64,000 nucleotides of DNA from Pseudomonas cichorii (GTDB lineage Bacteria > Pseudomonadota > Gammaproteobacteria > Pseudomonadales > Pseudomonadaceae). The stretch lies in contig NZ_BLVZ01000001.1 in NCBI RefSeq assembly GCF_015471405.1, forward strand, positions 62,001 to 126,000. Reading direction: 5' to 3'. The translations under genes and the position numbers were made by a program. The notes under the pieces are model-generated. The model made no database searches and was not told the DNA's origin. It saw only the letters and a list, made by a program, of their open reading frames with translations. Positions 27,163 to 34,531 of this stretch are shown here, piece after piece; within the stretch, counting starts at the first letter, position 1, and each line of letters opens with the position of its first letter.

Positions 27163-28002
27163 ATGCCGACTCGCTCATCCGTTTCACGTTTCTTCCCGGC
27201 CATGCTGGGGCTGTTTGCCGGTCTGGCGGTCAGTGGTTCGGCACTGGCCGATGCCACCCTGGACAAGATCCAGGAGCGTCATCGTCTGGTGGTGGGCGTG
27301 TTGTTGTCCGGCGGGCCTTTCGGCTCCATCGATCCGGCGACCCAGAAACCCAAGGGCGCGAACGTGGATCTGGCCGAAGACATCGGGCGTCGCCTGGGTG
27401 TCGAGGTGGAGCTGGTGTCGGTATTGACTGCCAATCGCGTGCAATTCCTGCAACAAGGCAAGGTCGATCTGTTGATCGCCAATATGGAGTGGACCCCGGA
27501 GCGCGGCCAGATACTCGGCTCGGTGCCGACGCCTTTCTACAAGGTGGGCGGTACAGCCGTTGTACTCAAGGACAGCAAGATCAACCGTTGGGAAGACCTC
27601 AAGGGGCAGCCGGTCTGCACCTCTCAGGGCAGCAGCTACATCAAGCCGCTGACCGAGTTCGGTGCAGAACTGAAAGCCTTCAAGAGTTCTGCCGAATCCT
27701 TGCTGGCGCTGCGCGGCAATAATTGTGTCGCGGCCGTGCATGACGCCACGCTGATCAATCCACTGCTGGCCAGCAACGAAGAGTGGAAGGGCTACCGCGC
27801 CATTCTCCCTGAGCTGAACCCGGCACCTTCCGTGATCTGGACCCGTATCGGCGAAACCGATACCCAGGCGCGTCTGGACAGCATCGTCAAGGACTGGCAT
27901 CGCACCGGCTGGCTGATCGAAGTCGAAAAACGCCACAACATCACACCTGCATCCCCGGCACTGGTCGAGCTGCATGAGCAGTTCAAGGCCAAGGGCGCCT
28001 GA
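27163..28002 (+). CDS. ABC transporter solute-binding protein, family 3, copy 1
   Basis: The 279-residue periplasmic protein has a signal peptide ending near SGSALADA and a family 3 amino-acid-binding fold: LDKIQERHRLVVGVLLSGGPFG, then NRVQFLQQGKVDLLIANM and the disulfide-type cysteines in QPVCTSQGS and NNCVAA. It should bind the solute imported by the permeases and ATPase downstream. It is close in sequence to the next gene (28074), as shown by long identical runs. I chose ATG 27163 with GGGGA upstream over an earlier in-frame start at 27112. Confidence 0.92.
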   Translation: MPTRSSVSRFFPAMLGLFAGLAVSGSALADATLDKIQERHRLVVGVLLSGGPFGSIDPATQKPKGANVDLAEDIGRRLGVEVELVSVLTANRVQFLQQGKVDLLIANMEWTPERGQILGSVPTPFYKVGGTAVVLKDSKINRWEDLKGQPVCTSQGSSYIKPLTEFGAELKAFKSSAESLLALRGNNCVAAVHDATLINPLLASNEEWKGYRAILPELNPAPSVIWTRIGETDTQARLDSIVKDWHRTGWLIEVEKRHNITPASPALVELHEQFKAKGA

Positions 28003-28073
28003 CTTTCGCGCTACGTACTTTCTCCCATTTCCATGCCGACGCCCACCGCGTCGGCCATTCAAGGACGGCTCCC

Positions 28074-28913
28074 ATGAGCAGATTTTTTACAGCCAAGACG
28101 CTGACCGCACTGGGGTTGATCCTGTGCGCCGGGCTGGCCAGTGCCGACGCGACCCTGGACAAGATTCAGGAACGCCACAAGATCAGCATCGGCGTGATCC
28201 TCAGCGGTCCTCCGTTCGGCACCATCGATCCGAAGACCGGCGAGCATCTGGGCTACAACGTCGAGCTGTCGAAGGAAATCGCCAAGCGCCTGAACGTGGA
28301 GCTGGAAACCGTATCGGTGCTGGCTCCCAATCGCGTGCAGTTCTTGCAGCAGGGCAAGGTCGATCTGTTGATCGCCAATATGCAACTGACCGAAGAGCGT
28401 GCGCAGATTCTCGATTACGTGCCCACGCCTTACGAGGAAGTGGGCGGCGCAGCGTTGATCCGCAAGGGCGCGGGCATCAGCAAATGGGAAGACCTCAAGG
28501 ACAAGCCGGTGTGCGTGTCCCAGGGCAGCAACTTCATCAAACCGTTGCAGGAAGTCTACGGCGCGCAGATCAAGGCGTTCCGCAGCCAGTCCGAATCTCT
28601 GCTGTCGCTGCGCGGCAATGGCTGTGTGGCGGCCGTGCATGTAAGCCCGACCATGCATACCCTGCTTGGCGAACCTGAGTGGTCCGGTTTCGAGATCCCA
28701 CTGGCCACTGACCTGATTCCGTCCAAATCCGTGATCTGGGTGCGCAAGGGCGAGAAAGACATACAGGCCCGTCTGGACGCCATTGTCCGTGACTGGCATC
28801 GCAGCGGCTGGTTGATCGAACTGGGTAATCGCACCGGCATGGCGCCGTCCCAGGCCTTGCATGATCTGCATGAGCAATATCGCAATGCAGCGCCGCTGGC
28901 TGCCACGCCATGA
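28074..28913 (+). CDS. ABC transporter solute-binding protein, family 3, copy 2
   Basis: This 279-residue paralogue of the preceding gene has a signal peptide ending near GLASADA and the same LDKIQERHK start. NRVQFLQQGKVDLLIANM is shared exactly, while the ligand-lining loops differ (for example GPPFG and QLTEERAQILDYVPTPYEEVG). The two copies probably feed one transporter with different but related ligands. The stop overlaps the next gene's start by four bases (ATGA). Confidence 0.92.
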   Translation: MSRFFTAKTLTALGLILCAGLASADATLDKIQERHKISIGVILSGPPFGTIDPKTGEHLGYNVELSKEIAKRLNVELETVSVLAPNRVQFLQQGKVDLLIANMQLTEERAQILDYVPTPYEEVGGAALIRKGAGISKWEDLKDKPVCVSQGSNFIKPLQEVYGAQIKAFRSQSESLLSLRGNGCVAAVHVSPTMHTLLGEPEWSGFEIPLATDLIPSKSVIWVRKGEKDIQARLDAIVRDWHRSGWLIELGNRTGMAPSQALHDLHEQYRNAAPLAATP

Positions 28914-30331
28914 GTGATGGGCTGTTCCAGGCATTGCAGCAACTGTTGGGCGCCAGTCATGTGCAGACTGGCGAGCAGGCCCGTGAGCGCTTGACTGACA
29001 AGCAGGGTCGCTATGTCGGGCAAGTGGTCGCGGTGGTGCGTCCTGCGGATACCGAACAGGTCGCCGCCGTGGTGCGTTTGTGTGTCGCCCATGCTGCACC
29101 GGTGGTGGTGCAGGGCGGTAACACCGGCCTGATGGGCGCTGCAACGCCGGATGCCAGCGGCAAGGCGGTGCTGTTGCTGCTGGAACGCATGAATCGTGTG
29201 CGTGAGATCGACACCGATAATGACACCCTGACTGTCGAAGCCGGTTGCATCCTGCAAAACCTGCAAGACGTAGCTCGTAAGGCTGACCGCCTGTTCCCGC
29301 TCAGCCTGGGCGCGCAAGGCAGTTGCACCATCGGCGGCAACCTGGGCACCAATGCCGGTGGCAACGCCGTGCTGCGTTATGGCAATACCCGCGAACTGAC
29401 GCTGGGGCTGGAAGTAGTCACAGCACAAGGTGAAATCTGGGAAGGGCTGCGCGGTCTGCGCAAGGACAATACCGGTTATGACCTGCGGGACCTGTTCATC
29501 GGCAGCGAAGGCACGCTGGGCATTATCACCGCCGCGACCCTGAAACTGTTCCCGCTGCCCAAGGCGCAACTCACGGCATTTCTGGCTTTTGAGTCGCTGG
29601 CGCAGGCTGTGCGTTTTCTGTCTCACGCCCGTGCCGGGTTCGGTGCAAGCCTGACCGCTTTCGAGCTGCTTTCGGCCGACTGTCTGACCTTGCTGCGTGA
29701 ACAGTTTCCCCAAGGGCCGCAACCCTTCAGCCATGCTGCATACCCTTGGTTCGCTTTGCTGGAATTGTCCGATAACCACAGTGAAAGCCATGCGCGGCAG
29801 AGTTTTGAAGAGGTACTGAGCGATGGTTTCGAAGCCGGGCTGCTGGCCGATGCTCTGGTGGCCGAAAGTCTGGCCCAGAGCCAGGCGCTGTGGCAGTTGC
29901 GCGAGAACATGAGCGATGCCCAGAGGCGTGCCGGGCGCAATATGAAGCACGATATCTCGGTGCCGATTTCCCGGGTCGTGGAGTTTGTGACCCACACCGA
30001 TGCCTTGTTGCAGCAGCACTTTCCCGGTGTGCGCAATTTCACCTTTGGTCACCTGGGCGACGGCAACCTGCATTACAACGTCGCGCATCCGCTGGGCTCC
30101 ACTGTCGAGGCGCATATGGCCCGTTACGCTGAACTGAGCGAGCTGGTGCACGACAGCGCGCATGCCCATGGCGGCTCGATCAGCGCCGAACACGGCATCG
30201 GCCAGCGCAAGCTGGGCATGCTGTCCCGTTACAAAAGCCCCGTGGAGCTGGACTTGATGCACCGCATCAAGCAGGCCCTGGACCCGCACAACCTGCTCAA
30301 TCCGGGCAAGGTACTGGAGACCCGAGCATGA
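28910..30331 (+). CDS. FAD-linked D-2-hydroxyacid dehydrogenase-like oxidoreductase
   Basis: The 473-residue enzyme has a PCMH-type FAD-binding domain (about 30-215: VVVQGGNTGLMG, GSCTIGGNLGTNAGG, FIGSEGTLGIITAATLKLF) and a FAD-linked oxidase C-terminal domain with NFTFGHLGDGNLHYNV and SAEHGIGQRK. It belongs with D-lactate, D-2-hydroxyglutarate and glycolate (GlcD-like) dehydrogenases, which turn a D-2-hydroxy acid into the 2-oxo acid. The substrate is not evident; the operon context suggests one with sulfur, such as a mercaptolactate. Confidence 0.9.
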   Translation: MSDGLFQALQQLLGASHVQTGEQARERLTDKQGRYVGQVVAVVRPADTEQVAAVVRLCVAHAAPVVVQGGNTGLMGAATPDASGKAVLLLLERMNRVREIDTDNDTLTVEAGCILQNLQDVARKADRLFPLSLGAQGSCTIGGNLGTNAGGNAVLRYGNTRELTLGLEVVTAQGEIWEGLRGLRKDNTGYDLRDLFIGSEGTLGIITAATLKLFPLPKAQLTAFLAFESLAQAVRFLSHARAGFGASLTAFELLSADCLTLLREQFPQGPQPFSHAAYPWFALLELSDNHSESHARQSFEEVLSDGFEAGLLADALVAESLAQSQALWQLRENMSDAQRRAGRNMKHDISVPISRVVEFVTHTDALLQQHFPGVRNFTFGHLGDGNLHYNVAHPLGSTVEAHMARYAELSELVHDSAHAHGGSISAEHGIGQRKLGMLSRYKSPVELDLMHRIKQALDPHNLLNPGKVLETRA

Positions 30332-31545
30332 GCATCGGCTTGTCAAAGCGCGTGCAGCGCGTCTCATTGTCGGCCAACGCCGCCGCCAAATCCCGGGCCA
30401 CCGCCTTGCGCGATGCCGGGGTGGATATTCTCGACCTGACCACCGGCGAGCCGGATTTCGACACCCCTGAACACATCAAGCAGGCGGCCTTCAAGGCCAT
30501 TGCCGCCGGTGCCACCAAATACACGCCGACGCCCGGTGTGCGGGCCTTGCGCGAGGCGGTGCAAGGCAAGTTGCAGCGCGAAAATGCTTTGGACTATCCA
30601 TTGGCTGGCATCGTGATAGCCAACGGTGCCAAGCAGATCATCTTCAATGCGTTCGCCGCGACCCTGAATGACGGCGACGAAGTGCTGGTACCTGTGCCGT
30701 ACTGGCCGTCGTTCCCGGACAGCGTGCGTTTCAATGGTGGTGAACCGGTGTTCATCGAGTGCGGCCTGGAGCAAGGCTGCAAGCTGACCCCGATGCAACT
30801 GGAACGCCATATCGGTGAGCGCACGCGCTGGCTGATCCTCAACGGGCCGGGCAACCCCAGTGGCGCGGTGTATAGCGAGGCGGAGCTGTTGGCGCTGGCT
30901 GACGTGCTGCGTCGTCATCCGCACGTGCTGGTGCTGCTGGACGAGTTGTACGAGCACATTCGTTTCGACGGGCAGCCAGCCCGGAGCCTGCTCAATGTCG
31001 CGCCGGACTTGCAGCCTCGCTGCCTGCTGGTGGGCGGCGTTTCCAAGACTTACGCCATGACTGGCTGGCGCGTCGGTTTCGGAGCCGGGCCGCAAGAACT
31101 CACCACGGCCATGACAGTGGTGCAGTCGCAATCGACTTCCGGCGCATCATCGATAGGGCAGGCCGCAGCATTGGCGGCGTTCGAGGGTGGTCTGGGGTTT
31201 CTGCCGGAGCAGGTCGCGGCGTATCACCAGCGCCGTGACTTGTTGGTTGAAACCCTGAGCGCGGTGGATGGCATGGAAGTGCTGGTGCCGCAAGGCGGCT
31301 TCTTTGTCTTTGTGCGTTGTGCCGGGTTGCTGGGCCGTTATCGCCCTGACGGCCAACGGCTGGAAAACGATGCCGATGTGGTTGCCTGGCTTCTGGAGTC
31401 CGGCGTGGCCGGTGTTGCGGGCAGCGCTTATGGTTTGTCGCCGTGGTTTCGCCTGTCGATTGCCACAGCCACCGAAACCGTGATCGAAGCCGGGCAGCGT
31501 ATTGCCCGTGCCTGTGCGCAGTTGAGTGTGGGGGAGGCACCATGA
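30328..31545 (+). CDS. Aminotransferase class I/II (aspartate aminotransferase type)
   Basis: A 405-residue fold-type I PLP enzyme. TGEPDFDTPEHIKQAA (about 38-53), KYTPTPG, NGAKQIIFNA, LNGPGNPSGAVY and the Schiff-base segment GGVSKTYAMTGWRVG (lysine in SKT) mark it as an aspartate-aminotransferase-like enzyme. It converts amino acid and 2-oxo acid; in this operon it may handle the transported amino acid. It overlaps the stops of its neighbours: ATG in the FAD enzyme's stop, and its own stop in the permease ATG. Confidence 0.92.
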   Translation: MSIGLSKRVQRVSLSANAAAKSRATALRDAGVDILDLTTGEPDFDTPEHIKQAAFKAIAAGATKYTPTPGVRALREAVQGKLQRENALDYPLAGIVIANGAKQIIFNAFAATLNDGDEVLVPVPYWPSFPDSVRFNGGEPVFIECGLEQGCKLTPMQLERHIGERTRWLILNGPGNPSGAVYSEAELLALADVLRRHPHVLVLLDELYEHIRFDGQPARSLLNVAPDLQPRCLLVGGVSKTYAMTGWRVGFGAGPQELTTAMTVVQSQSTSGASSIGQAAALAAFEGGLGFLPEQVAAYHQRRDLLVETLSAVDGMEVLVPQGGFFVFVRCAGLLGRYRPDGQRLENDADVVAWLLESGVAGVAGSAYGLSPWFRLSIATATETVIEAGQRIARACAQLSVGEAP

Positions 31546-32276
31546 GTCACTGGCTGGAGTCGTTCGTGCAGTGGACGGCCGGATTTGGCCTGAACTACGC
31601 CTTTCTGCTGGATGCCTATCAGCGCGGCACCATGGTCGACGGGGCGTTGACCACCTTGCTGCTGTGCCTGCTCACCATCATTGGCAGCTTGCTGGTCGGT
31701 GTCGCCCTGGCGGCCATGCTCACCTCGGGCAAGCCATGGCTGCGTTCGCCAGCCAGAGTATTCATTGAAGTCACCCGCAATACGCCGACGCTCGTGCAAC
31801 TGTATTGCGCCTTTCTGGTGTTGAACATGCTGTTGACCCAGGCCGTCGGTGCAGCCAATCCGCTGACACCTTTTGCCTGGGTCGTGATCGTGATTTCCCT
31901 GCACAAGGGGGCTTTCCATGCCGAAGCCTTGCGGGCCGGTATCGAAGCGGTGCCTTCCGTGACCCTGGAAGCCGCCAGCTCCCTGGCTTTCAACAGTCGC
32001 CAGTTGTTGTGGAACGTGCAATTGCCACTGGCCGTGCGCTTTGCCTTGCCATCGCTGATCAACAACCTGATTGATCTGGTGAAGATGACAGCCGTGGCCT
32101 CGGCCATTGCGGTGGGGGATATCACTTATGCCGCGATCATGATCTGGACCCAGAGCGATAACGTGCTGGAACTGATGATCCTGATCCTGAGCTTTTTCGG
32201 TTTGCTCAGCTTTGTCGTCAACTGTGCAGGGCGTGCCCTGGAATCACGCCTGAGGATGCCCGGCTATGGCCATTGA
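31542..32276 (+). CDS. Amino acid ABC transporter permease 1
   Basis: The 244-residue HisM/GlnP-type permease has five hydrophobic helices and the cytoplasmic EAA loop EALRAGIEAVPSVTLEAASSLAF, which contacts the ATPase. ATG 31542 overlaps the aminotransferase stop and has GGGGAGG upstream; the longer in-frame start at 31443 was rejected. Confidence 0.93.
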   Translation: MSHWLESFVQWTAGFGLNYAFLLDAYQRGTMVDGALTTLLLCLLTIIGSLLVGVALAAMLTSGKPWLRSPARVFIEVTRNTPTLVQLYCAFLVLNMLLTQAVGAANPLTPFAWVVIVISLHKGAFHAEALRAGIEAVPSVTLEAASSLAFNSRQLLWNVQLPLAVRFALPSLINNLIDLVKMTAVASAIAVGDITYAAIMIWTQSDNVLELMILILSFFGLLSFVVNCAGRALESRLRMPGYGH

Positions 32277-33054
32277 TTCATCGGTTGCCGCGCCCGTCGC
32301 GTGGCCACGTCGCCATTTACTGGCGCTGACGCTGGTTGCTCTGACGGTTGTCTGGTTGATTTTCGGTGCCCCGGACAGCCCGGTCTTTCTGGCATTGATG
32401 CAGTGGTCGCCCGCTCTGGCGGTGGGGTTTGGCCAGAACATTCTGATCAGTCTGGTTGCCATTGGCCTGGGGACGGTGTTCGGGCTGCTGGTCGGTGCTC
32501 TGGGGATGTCGCCTTTCTTGCTGCTGCGCCTGCCTGCACGGATCTGGATACAGATCTTTCGCAATGCGCCCTGGCTGGTGCTGATCTACTTCACCACTTA
32601 TGTATTCCCGTTCGAGATCAAGATCGGCAGCACGTATATCTCGTTTCCCGACTGGGTGAAGGTCACTATCGGCCTGGCATTGCCAGCCAGCGCCAATGTC
32701 GCGGAAATCTTCCGGGGTGCCGTGGCGTCGATCCCCAGCACGCAATGGGAAGCGGCGCGCTCGCTGGCCTTCACTCGCGCACAGATTTTCAGCTCGATCA
32801 TTCTGCCGCAGTGCTTCAAACGCATGTTGCCGCCGTGGATGAACCTGTATGCGGTCATCACCATGGGCACCGCACTGGCTTCGCTGGTGGGAGTGCATGA
32901 CGTGATCGATACCGCACAGATTGCCAGCAATACCGTCAACCAGACCGGTTTCACTGTGATCATCTATTGCAGCCTGCTGGTGCTGTTCTTTGCCTATTGC
33001 TACCCGATTTCCCGTCTGACCCAACGCCTGGAGCGACGTTATGCCTTCTATTGA
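32266..33054 (+). CDS. Amino acid ABC transporter permease 2
   Basis: The second, 262-residue permease has about five to six membrane helices and its own EAA motif, EIFRGAVASIPSTQWEAARSL. Together with the preceding permease it forms the channel of the importer. It starts 11 bases before the first permease ends and itself overlaps the ATPase gene by 14 bases. Confidence 0.93.
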   Translation: MAIDSSVAAPVAWPRRHLLALTLVALTVVWLIFGAPDSPVFLALMQWSPALAVGFGQNILISLVAIGLGTVFGLLVGALGMSPFLLLRLPARIWIQIFRNAPWLVLIYFTTYVFPFEIKIGSTYISFPDWVKVTIGLALPASANVAEIFRGAVASIPSTQWEAARSLAFTRAQIFSSIILPQCFKRMLPPWMNLYAVITMGTALASLVGVHDVIDTAQIASNTVNQTGFTVIIYCSLLVLFFAYCYPISRLTQRLERRYAFY

Positions 33055-33877
33055 TTCTGGCGCCGAGCCTCTGGTCAGCCTGCGCGACCTGCACCTGTCA
33101 TTCGGCAGCAACCTGGTGCTCAAGGGCATCGATCTGGATGTGCAGCGCGGTCAGGCAGTGTCGATCATCGGCCCGTCCGGTTCGGGCAAGTCGACCATTC
33201 TGCGCTGCATCACCGGGCTGTTGCAGACCCAGCACGGCACCATCCGCGTGGGTAATACCGACGTTCATGCCCTGACCCGCGAAGCGGAGCGTATCGAGTT
33301 GCGCAAGCGTGTGGGTTTCGTCTTCCAGCAGTACAACCTGTTCCCGCATCTGTCGGTGCTGGAAAACCTGGTGATTGCCCCGCGCAAGGTGCTGGGGATC
33401 GAGCGCGTCGAGGCCGAGAAGCAGGCTCGTGCCTTGCTGGCCAAGGTGCGTATGGAACACAAGGCCGATGCCTATCCGGGGCAATTGTCCGGCGGCCAGC
33501 AACAGCGGGTTGCGATTGCCCGCGCCCTGACCATGCGCCCGGAACTGATCCTGTTCGACGAAGTGACCTCGGCCCTGGACCCGGAAACCGTCGGCGAAGT
33601 GCTGACCGTGATCCGCGAGCTGACCGAGGAGGGCATGACCTGCGTACTGGTCACCCACGAAATGCGTTTCGCCGAAGAAATCAGCGACGTGGTGTATTTC
33701 ACCGAGAACGGCCTGATCGTCGAGCATGGCAGCGCCGAGCAGATTTTCCAGCACCCGACCAGTGAGCGGACCCGCGAATTCCTGCGCCACGCTCTGGGAG
33801 ATACCGGGCGCCGTGCGCCGGTGTCCTCCGACCCGTTTGCACTGAGCAATATCAGCCGTTACAGCCTGTCCGTATAA
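33041..33877 (+). CDS. Amino acid ABC transporter ATPase
   Basis: The 278-residue ATPase carries Walker A GPSGSGKST (about 47-55), the Q-loop in VFQQYNLFP, signature LSGGQQQR, Walker B LILFDEVTSALD and the switch histidine in VLVTHEMRFA. It is a HisP/GlnQ-type subunit that drives amino acid import through the two permeases. The C-terminal ~30 residues (GRRAPVSSDPFAL) extend past the usual end of the family. Confidence 0.94.
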   Translation: MPSIDSGAEPLVSLRDLHLSFGSNLVLKGIDLDVQRGQAVSIIGPSGSGKSTILRCITGLLQTQHGTIRVGNTDVHALTREAERIELRKRVGFVFQQYNLFPHLSVLENLVIAPRKVLGIERVEAEKQARALLAKVRMEHKADAYPGQLSGGQQQRVAIARALTMRPELILFDEVTSALDPETVGEVLTVIRELTEEGMTCVLVTHEMRFAEEISDVVYFTENGLIVEHGSAEQIFQHPTSERTREFLRHALGDTGRRAPVSSDPFALSNISRYSLSV

Positions 33878-33907
33878 CTAAAATTGAACCCCACCGGGAG
33901 CTACCTG

Positions 33908-34501
33908 ATGAGCAACGCAAACCGAACCCAAGTGATTGAAAGTTTTCTGCAGCAGATTCGTGCCATCAACCAGCGCGGCGTAGACCGCGAAGCGTTGAAG
34001 GAAATCATCGCGCTGCTGGAAGACTTGGCCGGGCGCCATGACCTGTTCAACTTCACCGCATTTCCTTCGCCGGTGCCGGGGCAGGGTGAGACTGCTTTTC
34101 GCTATCGCCTGAACGATGATGGCGAAACTCCGACCCTGTACATGAACTCGCTGCTGCCAGGCAAAAGCACCTTGCCGCACAACCATGAAACCTGGGCGGT
34201 GATCGTTGCCGTGCAGGGCCAGGAGATCAACTACGTCTGGGCGCGTACCGACGATGGCAGCGACCCGGCCTTCGCTCGTCTGGAGCTGGAAAAGGAAGTC
34301 ATCGTCCAGCCAGGCACGCCCATCGGTTTCCTGGGCGAAGACCTGCATGGCATCAAGGTCACGGGCGAAGAGCCGACCTTGCACTTCCATCTGTATGGCC
34401 GGCCGCTGGAATCGCTCAACGGGCGTTTCGGTGTCAATGAAGAAGGCCGTGTCCTGAACTACAACGCCTCGCAGATGGCGCCGTCGATTCGCGCCTATTG
34501 A
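33908..34501 (+). CDS. Cysteine dioxygenase-like cupin (thiol dioxygenase family)
   Basis: The 197-residue protein has the cupin metal centre of thiol dioxygenases. LPHNHETWAVI holds two of the iron-binding histidines and FLGEDLHGIKV the third, on a beta-barrel starting near residue 65. Enzymes of this superfamily add O2 to a thiol (cysteine, 3-mercaptopropionate, mercaptosuccinate) to give a sulfinate. Which thiol is used cannot be read here. ATG 33908, after GGGAG, was preferred to one at 33884. It sits directly between the transporter and the rhodanese/lyase fusion. Confidence 0.82.
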   Translation: MSNANRTQVIESFLQQIRAINQRGVDREALKEIIALLEDLAGRHDLFNFTAFPSPVPGQGETAFRYRLNDDGETPTLYMNSLLPGKSTLPHNHETWAVIVAVQGQEINYVWARTDDGSDPAFARLELEKEVIVQPGTPIGFLGEDLHGIKVTGEEPTLHFHLYGRPLESLNGRFGVNEEGRVLNYNASQMAPSIRAY

Positions 34502-34531
34502 TCGTCGGCACAGGTTTCCCAATTCACTTTT

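Noticed and set aside
28556..30367. A 603-codon minus-strand frame
   Set aside because: It is antisense to the binding protein and FAD dehydrogenase genes, and shows no recognisable domain.
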